From Qipengyuania profundimaris (GTDB lineage: Bacteria > Pseudomonadota > Alphaproteobacteria > Sphingomonadales > Sphingomonadaceae): a DNA stretch of 64,000 bases. Every line of letters starts with the position of its first letter. The stretch's first letter is position 1. The notes beneath the pieces are model-generated. The model was not told where the DNA came from and did not search any database. It worked only from the letters and a program-made list of their open reading frames with translations. The DNA lies in contig NZ_JAVAIM010000001.1 of assembly GCF_030717945.1 (NCBI RefSeq), positions 1,983,131 through 2,047,130 on the forward strand. The letters are read 5' to 3'. Made by a program: the position numbers and the translations under genes. Positions 29,557 through 40,173 of this stretch are shown here, piece by piece.

Positions 29557-29580
29557 TAGCATAAGTGCTAAGTACCACTT
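29557..29580. promoter_or_regulatory. overlapping inverted repeats upstream of the methyltransferase
   Basis: TAGCA-TAAG-TGCTA (29557-29570) has perfect 5-bp arms, and AAGTG (29563-29567) / CACTT (29576-29580) forms a second overlapping dyad. They lie 36-60 bases before the methyltransferase ATG, where a regulator or the methyltransferase itself could bind. Short and possibly fortuitous. Confidence 0.3.
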
Positions 29581-29615
29581 GCCCTAGGTCTTTCTTTCGG
29601 CAACATATTCCCTCC

Positions 29616-30713
29616 ATGGGACGTCTTCGCGCCGCCGAACTTTTCTGTGGGACCGGCGGCTTTTCGCGCGGAGCGCACGAAGCCGGCTTCGATGTGGTAG
29701 TTGCTTACGACAACGAGCCGAACCTAACCTATTCCTACACACGGAATTTCCCGAAGACCAAGCTGGTTCCGGCAGATATCTCCGACCTGACCGGCGAAAA
29801 GCTGGTCGAAGATGCAGGGGGTTCGGTCGACCTGATATTCGGCGGCCCGCCATGCCAAGGCTTCAGCATGATCGGCAAACGTGACAAGAACGATCCACGC
29901 CGGAGCCTGCTGAAGAAGTTTTTCGAGATCGTTGAAGAGGCACGCCCACTCGCTTTCGTCGTAGAAAATGTCGAGGGCCTACTCATGGGGGCAGCACGAG
30001 ACGAACTGAATGAGGCGCTCGACTTGGTACCGAGCTATGTAATTTCGGAACCCACCGTCTTGGACGCGGCAGATTATGGCGCAGCGACCAAGCGGCGTCG
30101 CGCATTTGTAGTCGGCTTGCTCTGCGAGAACCCCAATCATCCTCCACGGCAATTCGACTTCGCCGACCTTGCTCATCTCAAGAAGGACCCGGCCACGGTC
30201 GAAGATGCGATTTCCGACCTAGGTTCGATTTGCAAAGTCGACGTTGAGGACGACGGTACCGATGTTTGGCGGCTGAGAAAGAACGCTGCCAGTTCGGACT
30301 ATGCAATGAAGCTTCACTCACCCGATCGCACCCTCACCGGAAACAAGCGGACGGCACATATGGAACATGTGTTGAAACGTTTCGCGAAAGTGAAGCAGGG
30401 CGAATTCGATCCTGTAGGGAAATACCCGAGGCTGAAATGGGGTGGACAGTGTCCTACCCTTCGGGCCGGGACGGGCGCGGACAAAGGATCACATCAGGCG
30501 ATAAGGCCGATACACCCGACCGAGGATCGCGTGATTACCGTTCGCGAGGGTGCACGCCTCCAAGGATTTCCCGATGAACATCGGTTCCACCCGACAATCT
30601 GGCATAGTTTTCGACAGATCGGCAATTCGGTGTCTCCGATCATTGCGGAAGCCGTGCTATCGGCGGTTCATGACCGACTGACAGCGTCGCAGTTTGCAGA
30701 AGCTGCCGAGTAA
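29616..30713 (+). CDS. C5-cytosine DNA methyltransferase
   Basis: A 365-residue Dcm-type enzyme. Motifs in order: I, AELFCGTGGFSRGAHEAGFD; IV, GGPPCQGFSMIGKRD with the catalytic cysteine; VI, FVVENVEGL; VIII, YGAATKRRRAFVVG; IX, REGARLQGFPDEHRF; X, FRQIGNSVSPIIAEAV. A target-recognition region lies between VIII and IX. It transfers methyl from SAM to cytosine C5; target site unknown. GC content is clearly lower than its neighbours. It is followed by a Vsr-type endonuclease after 2 bases, and two further genes in the same direction. Confidence 0.95.
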   Translation: MGRLRAAELFCGTGGFSRGAHEAGFDVVVAYDNEPNLTYSYTRNFPKTKLVPADISDLTGEKLVEDAGGSVDLIFGGPPCQGFSMIGKRDKNDPRRSLLKKFFEIVEEARPLAFVVENVEGLLMGAARDELNEALDLVPSYVISEPTVLDAADYGAATKRRRAFVVGLLCENPNHPPRQFDFADLAHLKKDPATVEDAISDLGSICKVDVEDDGTDVWRLRKNAASSDYAMKLHSPDRTLTGNKRTAHMEHVLKRFAKVKQGEFDPVGKYPRLKWGGQCPTLRAGTGADKGSHQAIRPIHPTEDRVITVREGARLQGFPDEHRFHPTIWHSFRQIGNSVSPIIAEAVLSAVHDRLTASQFAEAAE

Positions 30714-30715
30714 TC

Positions 30716-31132
30716 GTGGTCGACCACATTTCACCCGAGAGGCGTTCATGGCTCATGTCTCGGGTGAAAGGAAAGAACACTACTCCCGAAATACGAGTGC
30801 GTCAGTTGGCACACGCGATGGGATTACGCTTTCGACTCCATCGAAAAGACTTGCCGGGAAGGCCCGATCTCGTCTTTCCAAAATATCGATTAGCTTTGTT
30901 CGTCCACGGATGCTTCTGGCATCGCCACCCAAACTGCCCGAAGGCTTCGTCGCCAAAGACTCGTTCACAGTTCTGGCAGAGCAAATTCGAGAAAAATGTG
31001 GAGCGCGATCAACGAAATATTGAAAATCTTCGTGCACTGGGGTGGGATGCGCAAGTGATCTGGGAATGTGAAACCAAGGACCCAGCCGAACTTTCCCGCC
31101 GCTTGGAAAGCCTGTTTGAAAGAAAACAATGA
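30716..31132 (+). CDS. vsr: very short patch repair-type endonuclease (Vsr)
   Basis: A 138-residue Vsr-family endonuclease. Motifs: SRVKGKNTTPEIRVRQLAH (N-terminal helix with conserved arginines), GRPDLVFPKYRLALFVHGCFWHRH, where Asp and the HGCFWH cluster form the metal and zinc sites, and WECE near the C-terminus. Vsr nicks 5' of T in T:G mismatches produced when 5-methylcytosine deaminates; Vsr-like proteins also occur as true restriction nucleases. GTG start. It overlaps the next gene by four bases (ATGA). Confidence 0.93.
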   Translation: MVDHISPERRSWLMSRVKGKNTTPEIRVRQLAHAMGLRFRLHRKDLPGRPDLVFPKYRLALFVHGCFWHRHPNCPKASSPKTRSQFWQSKFEKNVERDQRNIENLRALGWDAQVIWECETKDPAELSRRLESLFERKQ

Positions 31133-32520
31133 CCGACGAAACCAAGGAAATTTACGGTGGTCCGCAAAAGCGGTTTTTTGTGTCGATGCTTACGAGAGAT
31201 ATCAGTCTCGAAGACGCGATATTAGATTTAGTCGATAACAGCGTCGACGGCGTAATGCGCTTAAAGAAAAACAAAGACGAGTGGTTGCTGTACAAGGGTC
31301 ATGAGGTAAACCTAACGCTAAGCGAAAAAACTTTTTTGATTAGTGACAATTGTGGCGGCATCCCACCCGATTATGTCTCAGATGCCTTTTCTCTTGGCCG
31401 CCCATCCATTGATAAAGATGGCGATCTACCAACGATTGGGATGTACGGAATTGGCATGAAACGAGCCATCTTCAAAATGGCTCACTCCGCCTCCGTTGTT
31501 TCCAATCATTCGTCAGAATACAACAAAGTCGAGTATTCCGCTCAGTGGCTCCGCCCTGAGAATAACAATTGGGAAATTCCGCTGACCACAAAAAAGTCCA
31601 TCAAAGGACGTAAAGGCGTTGAAATCCGAATTGATGAATTGAAATCTGAAGTTTCGAAATCATTCTCGAGTGAAAGATTCATCAATTCGATCCGTTCGAA
31701 GATTTCTCACCACTTTGGTTACATCATTCAACGCGGCTTGAACATAAGCGTTAACGGATCTCCGGTTCCGGGCACCGTCCTCTCGCTTTTTGTCGATAAA
31801 AGGGCTGCTCCCGAGGGTATCACGGCATTTGATTACAGCCACGAGCTTGATGGCGTCCGTATTCGGGTAGTCGTTGGGCTTTTTCGACCATTAGCCACGG
31901 AGGACGAAGTAGATGGCGAAACCAATCCACATGAGGGCGTAGAGAAGGCAGGTATAAATGTCGTTTGTAATGATCGAGTTATACTGCTTTCTGATCGCAC
32001 GCTCAAGACAGGCTGGGGCGACGGGGGTGTACCGCGGTTTCACCCGCAGTTTCGAGCAATTGCCGGCTTGATCGATATTTCAAGCAACGATGCATCGAAA
32101 CTGCCGATAGCGACTACCAAGAATGATTTGGATGTTGGGTCCGATGTCTACCTCATAGCGCGTCAAGCGTGCGTGGAGGGGATAAAGGCATTTACGAATT
32201 TCACCAACAAATGGAAAGGGATGGAGCATAAGACGACAGACTTCTTCGACGGTGCCAAAGCTACCGAAGCCCGCAAAGGGATAGCGTTTGCTCACAAGCA
32301 TGGTCGGAAGGTAGCGAAAACCGACGCGGTCAGATTTCGGCCGGCGTTGCCAGAGCCCAAATCGAAAGACCCTCGTCGCCGGATTTCGTTTGTCAGGGAA
32401 AGCTCTGAAATCAAGAAGGTAGCAAGTTACCTATTCGACGACGAAAAAACGAAACCAGCCGAGGTTGGCGCTGAATGCTTCGACCTCAAGCTTCTCGAGG
32501 CGCAAAAGAATGGCCGATAA
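31129..32520 (+). CDS. GHKL ATPase (MORC/MutL/Hsp90-like)
   Basis: A 463-residue protein with an N-terminal histidine-kinase-like ATP-binding fold: motif N1 EDAILDLVDNSVDG (the Asn of DLVDNS binds Mg-ATP), G1 ISDNCGGIP, and G2 TIGMYGIGMKRAIFKMA. The rest (residues about 180-460) is unassigned but includes a ribosomal S5-fold-like segment as in MORC/MutL ATPases. Related ATPases have been proposed as parts of restriction-modification-linked systems. It overlaps vsr by four bases and the next gene by 11, in a codon use unlike the flanks (many AAA, TTT, ATA codons). Confidence 0.85.
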   Translation: MTDETKEIYGGPQKRFFVSMLTRDISLEDAILDLVDNSVDGVMRLKKNKDEWLLYKGHEVNLTLSEKTFLISDNCGGIPPDYVSDAFSLGRPSIDKDGDLPTIGMYGIGMKRAIFKMAHSASVVSNHSSEYNKVEYSAQWLRPENNNWEIPLTTKKSIKGRKGVEIRIDELKSEVSKSFSSERFINSIRSKISHHFGYIIQRGLNISVNGSPVPGTVLSLFVDKRAAPEGITAFDYSHELDGVRIRVVVGLFRPLATEDEVDGETNPHEGVEKAGINVVCNDRVILLSDRTLKTGWGDGGVPRFHPQFRAIAGLIDISSNDASKLPIATTKNDLDVGSDVYLIARQACVEGIKAFTNFTNKWKGMEHKTTDFFDGAKATEARKGIAFAHKHGRKVAKTDAVRFRPALPEPKSKDPRRRISFVRESSEIKKVASYLFDDEKTKPAEVGAECFDLKLLEAQKNGR

Positions 32521-33496
32521 ACGCTCTGTCTGGTATCAAATTCGGCCGAACAAGTTTGTTGATCGGCGAATTTTTATGGACTTAGCAAAGAGGTGGACAA
32601 GCCATTTTTGCGATGCTCGATTTTTTTACGCTAGCATGGGCGCTAGCCACATGGTGGATCACAACCATTTCTATCGCCACACCGGAAATAGCAGACTATT
32701 TTCATTTGACGGAAATGATGAGCTTATAGCTCGCCAACTGATCAACAGACCTGTCGACAGTGCGATTTGCGAGACGCTCTGGAGCAATGAATTACCTGAA
32801 CATCTCGAGATTCTTTACGAGCGATTTCAAGATGCAACAAACTCGATAATCTGGTTGGACTATATGTCGACCGAGCGGTTTTCCCAGCTTCAGGAATTGA
32901 CTGAGTTACTCAAAGTGTCGCGCTCCAATGACCTGATACGAATTACATTGAATGCTCACACAGCAAACTTGGGGCCATCAGAATTTCGCGATGCAGGGTT
33001 TGAGTCGATCGGATCTTTTAGAGCAAGCCAAGCTCGCGAAAACCTCGGTGAATTCTATGACGAGACCTTCGAAGTGCTGACAGGCAATACTTTTCCAGCA
33101 CTGCTATCGAACGCTGTACGGCTCGCAGAAAACAAGGCGAGAGACGAAGGGTGGGAAGGTCAGGCGACACCAGTTCTCTTGACGGAATATCAAGATGGCC
33201 AACGAATGTTTACTGCGACACTAGTTATTAGCGACGGAAACTTTGGAGACAACTTGCTCGGGGAATGGGATTTTAAACCAAATGATTGGACGGACATTCT
33301 ATCAATAAATGTCCCCGAACTTTCCGCGAAAGAGAAATTTCTTCTTGATCAAAATATCTCCAAAACACCGGAAAATATAATTGATGACGTAGGCTTTTTG
33401 CCTGGCGAAGACCGCCAACAAGCTATTAAAAATGTGGCGAGCTACAAAGCTCTGCATCGGTTCGTGCCCGCATTTCACAATGTGGAGTTTGTCTGA
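32510..33496 (+). CDS. uncharacterised protein of the methyltransferase-Vsr-ATPase cassette
   Basis: A 328-residue protein I cannot assign. The N-terminal half reads like a Rossmann-type fold: FFYASMGASHMVDHNHFY, LFSFDGNDELIARQL, and SIIWLDYMS, with aspartates where SAM-binding or metal-binding residues could lie; this hints at a diverged methyltransferase-like fold. The C-terminal half (after about residue 190) shows alternating strands and charged helices with no motif I know. ATG overlaps the ATPase gene by 11 bases, so the two are coupled. Ends exactly where the convergent lepA ends. Confidence 0.6.
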   Translation: MADKRSVWYQIRPNKFVDRRIFMDLAKRWTSHFCDARFFYASMGASHMVDHNHFYRHTGNSRLFSFDGNDELIARQLINRPVDSAICETLWSNELPEHLEILYERFQDATNSIIWLDYMSTERFSQLQELTELLKVSRSNDLIRITLNAHTANLGPSEFRDAGFESIGSFRASQARENLGEFYDETFEVLTGNTFPALLSNAVRLAENKARDEGWEGQATPVLLTEYQDGQRMFTATLVISDGNFGDNLLGEWDFKPNDWTDILSINVPELSAKEKFLLDQNISKTPENIIDDVGFLPGEDRQQAIKNVASYKALHRFVPAFHNVEFV

Positions 33497-35314
<1,818 letters not shown>

Positions 35315-35472
35315 CGCCCGCGCAATTAGCGACGAACCACACCCGTGTCAGCAGCAATGCGCGTAGGGGGAGCGCTTTTTGCCTAAGCCAAGGTTCGTGA
35401 CGAGGATCGGTACGGTCCAGGTCTCCTTAGTTAAGGCACTTCGTCGATCGAATGGCGGGAAACGTAGTAGAA

Positions 35473-37665
35473 TCACGCCGCCTGTTGCTTCGGCGCATTC
35501 GCCGAGAGCTTGAACTGAGCGAAGGACCCGCTGGCCCCCATGCCGCTAGCCGGAGCGTATTTACCCGGCGGCAGTGCCTGGAGCGGCGCACCGGCAGTTG
35601 CCAGCTCGTAAGGACTTACCCGATGGCGGGTGCACAACCCCCCTGCCCCGTCGTCGACGAGTTCCTGTTCGAATTCCACGCCTTGGGTATCGTCCATTGA
35701 GCGGCGCACGGTACATACCGCAAGCTGGCCCTGTCCGAAGTCCAGCACGAACATGGTCCCGGCAGGCACATCCTCCAGGCCCTGGATCATCGCCCCGGTG
35801 CGCGAGAGGTTGCGCAGCGTCACATCGTAATAGTGATCCTCGTGAATGAGGCCGATCTTGCGGAAAACCGTACGGCGCGTCGCACGTTGGGTACCTGCAT
35901 CGCTGGGCGCGATCGTCCAGTCGCCGTCGGCAATGTCTTCGAGCACCTGCTCTGCCGTCAGCGCGCCCGAGTAGACGAAGCCGCAGGCATGATACACGCC
36001 GAGCTGCTTCAATTCTTCCATCAGCTTCATCGCATGGACGCCGGAAGCAACGGTTTCCATCCCCATGGCACCTGCGAGCGCGACGACGGCGCGGACGAGT
36101 TCGATATCGCCGAGGTCGTTGCCCATGACGGGTTCGAAGAATTCCTCGCCGATCCTGAGCGCGTTCAGCGGCGCCCGGCGCAGATAGCTGAGCGAAGACA
36201 GGCCGCTCCCGAACTGGTCGAGCGTGAGGCGCACGCCGAGCTTGAATAGCCGCGCGAGCGCTGCATCGACCTTCGAACCATCGCCCAAGAGAACCGATTC
36301 CGGCAGTCGCAATTCGAGCCGTGCAGGATCGAGATCGGTCGCCTCCAGCGCCTGCTCGACGGTGTCGACAAAGCCGTTGGTCTCGAATTGCACCGGCGAG
36401 ATTTGCAGAGAAACGATCAGCGAATCCGGCCAATTCACGGCATCTTCGCACGCCTTTCGCAGGCCCCATTCCCCGATCGGTACGATCAGCCGGCTGCCTT
36501 CGGCCACCGGCAGGAAAGTCTCCGGTTCCACACGTCCCCGTTCCTCATCGGACCAGCAGTATTGCGCTTCGAGCGCCGTGACGCGGTTGTCAGCCAGCGA
36601 CACGACGGGCTGGTATTCCAGCGTGAAATGGCCGGCTTCGATGGCCTCAGCCAGGTCCTCTTCCATCCGCTTACGCAGCGTCGCTTCGTGCTCCAGATCG
36701 CCGGCATAGAATCGGAACTGGCCGCGACCGCCATTTTTCGAGGCATAAAGCGCTAGGTCGGCTGCACGCGTCAGCTCTTCCCGTTCCACCCCGTCATAGG
36801 GAGCGACCGCGATGCCGACCGAGCAGCCGATGGTACAGCGGCCTTCTTCGACCGAATAGGGCTGAGAAAGAATCTGGATGATGCGCTTGGCGATCTCGCC
36901 CAGCTCGCCGCGATCGTCGAGATCGGGAATGAGTACCTGGAATTCGTCGCCGCCAAGTCGGCCAATTTCGCCGCGCCCGGCCACCGCACCGCGTAGACGA
37001 TCGGCCACCTGTTGCAACAGCTGGTCGCCAGCCGCGTGGCCAAGCGTGTCGTTGACCTGCTTGAACTTGTCGAGATCGAGCATCATCAGCGCTGCGGCGC
37101 GTTCAGCGCTCTTGAAGGCATGCAGCGTAGAATCGATGCGCTGTTCCATGCGGTGACGGTTGGCGAGGCCGGTAAGTGAATCGTATTTGGCGAGGCGATT
37201 GGCCTCTTCTTCCGCAATGAATTCCTCGGTCACATCGATGGCGGTGCCGCGGAAGCCGAGGAAGTCGCCGGCATCATCGTAAAGGGGGCGGCCGCTGAGC
37301 CGCAACACCAGCTTGCTACCGTCAGTCTCCGCCTTGACCGCCAACCCCGAAAAGCTCTTGCGCGTGCCGAGTTTGAGGCCGAGCGAGCGTCCGTCGGTCT
37401 CGCCTTCGACCGGCGCGAAGACGTGCTGCATCGGCTGGTGGACCAGCGCGGCAAAATCCTTGCCAACAGCCTCAACGATCCAACGGCTGAGATAGACCAC
37501 ATTGCCGCGGCTATCGGTAGTCCAGAAGCCATAAGCGCCGCTGTCTTCGATTTGCTCGACGACGGCAGCCTTTTCGTCGGCACTCACGCCATCGGGAGAC
37601 GCGCTGCTGCGCGCGCCCGAAGGCTTCTTTCCCTTGAAGAGTTCCGAGAAGGGCATCGCCCCCAT
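35473..37665 (-). CDS. PAS-GGDEF-EAL-PilZ protein with degenerate EAL domain
   Basis: A 730-residue cyclic-di-GMP protein. PAS (residues about 40-155), GGDEF domain with intact RLGGDEF and no RxxD inhibitory site, an EAL-like domain, and a C-terminal PilZ domain (RATRR...NLSRTGA). The EAL site is ruined: EAL is EAQ, the NVS asparagine is Gln (LQISPVQF), DDFGTG is DQFGSG, the KID lysine-Asp is RIG, and AEGVE is ASGVH. Expected: active cyclase, inactive phosphodiesterase, c-di-GMP binding by PilZ. Paralogue of the next gene. Confidence 0.9.
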   Translation of the reverse strand: MGAMPFSELFKGKKPSGARSSASPDGVSADEKAAVVEQIEDSGAYGFWTTDSRGNVVYLSRWIVEAVGKDFAALVHQPMQHVFAPVEGETDGRSLGLKLGTRKSFSGLAVKAETDGSKLVLRLSGRPLYDDAGDFLGFRGTAIDVTEEFIAEEEANRLAKYDSLTGLANRHRMEQRIDSTLHAFKSAERAAALMMLDLDKFKQVNDTLGHAAGDQLLQQVADRLRGAVAGRGEIGRLGGDEFQVLIPDLDDRGELGEIAKRIIQILSQPYSVEEGRCTIGCSVGIAVAPYDGVEREELTRAADLALYASKNGGRGQFRFYAGDLEHEATLRKRMEEDLAEAIEAGHFTLEYQPVVSLADNRVTALEAQYCWSDEERGRVEPETFLPVAEGSRLIVPIGEWGLRKACEDAVNWPDSLIVSLQISPVQFETNGFVDTVEQALEATDLDPARLELRLPESVLLGDGSKVDAALARLFKLGVRLTLDQFGSGLSSLSYLRRAPLNALRIGEEFFEPVMGNDLGDIELVRAVVALAGAMGMETVASGVHAMKLMEELKQLGVYHACGFVYSGALTAEQVLEDIADGDWTIAPSDAGTQRATRRTVFRKIGLIHEDHYYDVTLRNLSRTGAMIQGLEDVPAGTMFVLDFGQGQLAVCTVRRSMDDTQGVEFEQELVDDGAGGLCTRHRVSPYELATAGAPLQALPPGKYAPASGMGASGSFAQFKLSANAPKQQAA

Positions 37666-37763
37666 ACTCTGCTTACCTCACGGCAATGACGTTATGAACA
37701 CGAGCTAGCCGACAATGGTTATTTTTTGCCTAACACCGACCAGCCGCTACTTGGTTCAAAACA

Positions 37764-39980
37764 TCATTTCTTGCGCGATAAAGAGCTGTCGACTTCGAGG
37801 AAACTGCGCGGTCTCGTGCCGCCGCCCGACATCTCCAGCTTGAGCAATTCGTACGGGTCCTCCGGCAAACTCGTCAGCGGCTTGCCGGCCGCTTCGATCT
37901 GGTAGGGCGACACGCGGTGACGAGTGCAGAGCCCGTCGGCGCCATCGCTGATCAACGGGGTTTCGAATTCCACGCCTTGGATCGATCCGTCGGAGCGCCT
38001 GACCTTCGCGACGGCCAGCTGGCCACCGCCCAGATTGAGGACCACCGGCGTATCTACCGGAACATCGAGCAAGCCTTCGATCATCGCGCCGGTCTTCGAA
38101 AGATTGCGAAGAGTGACGTTGTAAACGTGGTCGTCGTGAATCAGCTTGATCTTGCGATAGACCGATTTTCGTTCGGCGCGATATTTCTCCGGACCGCGCG
38201 GTTCGAAGAACACGTCTTTGCGTTCCAGTCGCTCGAGCAACTCTTCTTGCGAAATAGCCTGCGAGAAAATGAAGCCTTGCACGTGGCTCGCACCGCGTTC
38301 GGTCACGAGAGTGAGCTCGTCCTTCGTTTCGACGCCCTCGGCCACCGTTTCCATCTTGAGGGACTCGGCCAGATTCACGATTGCGCTCATGATCGCAGGA
38401 TTATTGTTGCCCTTCTCCGTCGCACCGCGAACGAAGCTCTGGTCGATCTTGATCTTGTCGAAGGGCGCATGTTGCAAATAACTGAGCGAACTGTAGCCGG
38501 TGCCGAAATCGTCGAGAGCCAAGCGCACACCAAGGCGCTTGAGCTCTTCAAACTTTTCTTGCGTCCGCTCGGCATCGCCGACGAAGACGCTTTCGGTGAT
38601 CTCCAGTTCGAGGCGATGCGGCTCTAGCGTGGATTCAATCAATATCGATTTGACTAAATCGGGGAAATCGTCGCGCGCGAACTGGATCGCCGACACGTTG
38701 ACCGCGACCCGCAGGTCCAGCTGCCATTCCTTGGCCTGAAAGCACGCCCGGCGCAGCGCCCATTCGCCTAAATCCTTGATAAGTCCAATATCCTCCGCGA
38801 CCGGAATGAAGATGCCGGGCGAAATAAAGCCGCGCTCCTCATGCTCCCAGCGCATGAGCGCTTCGAGACATTTCAGCTTATTCGTCTTGGATTCGACGAT
38901 CGGCTGATAATACATTTCCAGAGTGTCGGCTTCCATTGCGTCGCGCAGATCCTCTTCGATCTGCCGCCTGTGCTTCGCGCCGTCGGTAAAATCCATATGG
39001 TAGAAACGGTACTGACCTCGGCCGCCGCCTTTGGCCGCATAGAGTGCAAGGTCGGCGGCCTTAACCAACTCGTCGGTATCAACTCCGTCATAAGGGGACA
39101 CCGCGATACCGACAGAGGTCCCGATTACGGCGCGTGAGCCGCTGATCTGATAGGGCTGCGAGATCATCTGGATGAGGCGCTGGCCCAGTTCACCAAGGTC
39201 GCCGCGATCGTCCATGTCCGGGATAATGATCTGGAACTCGTCTCCGCCAAGGCGCCCGATCTCGCCCCGGTTGCCGATGACCTTCTCGATGCGAGCGGCG
39301 ACCTGGCGGAGCAGTTCGTCACCCGCCGGGTGTCCCAGCGTGTCGTTGACCTGCTTGAAGCGGTCGAGGTCCAGCATCAGCAGTGCGCAACTGCGCTTGG
39401 AATTGCGGAACGCGGTCAGGATCGATGTGAGCCGCTTCGCCATCCGGTGGCGGTTCGCAAGACCGGTCAGCGAATCGTACTGGGACAGTCGTTCGGCATC
39501 TTTGGAGCTTTGGAAAGTAGCCGTGACGTCTTTTGCGCTACCCCTATAGCCGACGAATTCCTGCTTGGCATCGAATTGCGGCTTGCCAGCGATCTCCCAC
39601 CATTGCACGCGGTTGCCGGCGATGACCTTGACGACCAGCTGCGAAATCGAGTTGCGCGCTCCAAGCAGGAACGGCAGCGGCCGCTGAACTTGCTGATCGA
39701 GACTTTCATCCGTCTCCGGTTCGAAAACCTCGGTCAATTGCTTGCCCATCAGCGAGGCTCCGTCCTCACCGAGCTTCTCGACCGCATTCTCGGACAGGTA
39801 GATAAGTCGGCCCTGCCCGTCGGTGGCCCAGAACCAGCCGAGACCGGCATTCTCGAAAGAATCCAGCAACTGGACGCGGCGCCGCAGATCGGCGTGGCTG
39901 ATGAGCTTCAGCTCGCTTTCCGCTGCCTCTTCCTCCATTTCCTTCCTTGCCCGCGCACCCCGCGAGAAAAAGCCAGCCAT
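37764..39980 (-). CDS. PAS-GGDEF-EAL-PilZ bifunctional cyclic-di-GMP protein
   Basis: A 738-residue protein with the same architecture as its downstream neighbour: PAS (about 45-155), GGDEF (RLGGDEF, no RxxD I-site), EAL and PilZ (YRAERK...NLSKTGA). Here the EAL residues are intact: CLEALMRW, NVSAIQF, ELEITES, LALDDFGTGYSSLSYL, KIDQSF and VAEGVET. It can in principle both make and break c-di-GMP. No transmembrane segment or signal peptide. The gap to the downstream copy is about 100 bases. Confidence 0.93.
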   Translation of the reverse strand: MAGFFSRGARARKEMEEEAAESELKLISHADLRRRVQLLDSFENAGLGWFWATDGQGRLIYLSENAVEKLGEDGASLMGKQLTEVFEPETDESLDQQVQRPLPFLLGARNSISQLVVKVIAGNRVQWWEIAGKPQFDAKQEFVGYRGSAKDVTATFQSSKDAERLSQYDSLTGLANRHRMAKRLTSILTAFRNSKRSCALLMLDLDRFKQVNDTLGHPAGDELLRQVAARIEKVIGNRGEIGRLGGDEFQIIIPDMDDRGDLGELGQRLIQMISQPYQISGSRAVIGTSVGIAVSPYDGVDTDELVKAADLALYAAKGGGRGQYRFYHMDFTDGAKHRRQIEEDLRDAMEADTLEMYYQPIVESKTNKLKCLEALMRWEHEERGFISPGIFIPVAEDIGLIKDLGEWALRRACFQAKEWQLDLRVAVNVSAIQFARDDFPDLVKSILIESTLEPHRLELEITESVFVGDAERTQEKFEELKRLGVRLALDDFGTGYSSLSYLQHAPFDKIKIDQSFVRGATEKGNNNPAIMSAIVNLAESLKMETVAEGVETKDELTLVTERGASHVQGFIFSQAISQEELLERLERKDVFFEPRGPEKYRAERKSVYRKIKLIHDDHVYNVTLRNLSKTGAMIEGLLDVPVDTPVVLNLGGGQLAVAKVRRSDGSIQGVEFETPLISDGADGLCTRHRVSPYQIEAAGKPLTSLPEDPYELLKLEMSGGGTRPRSFLEVDSSLSRKK

Positions 39981-40173
39981 TGGCAGTCCCTATTTGCTAG
40001 TCGACATCGCGCCGGATTGGGCACGAGGTCCATGTGACTGGCCTCACTAGGACGAATTTCTTTCCAAACGGATAACCATCGAAAGCCCTCCCCCATGCGC
40101 GGCTCCGGCAGGCGCTTGCCAGCATGGGCTGGGTTGTGCAGTGTAATTGCTCGTTTCTCGGGGGAGGACCTTG

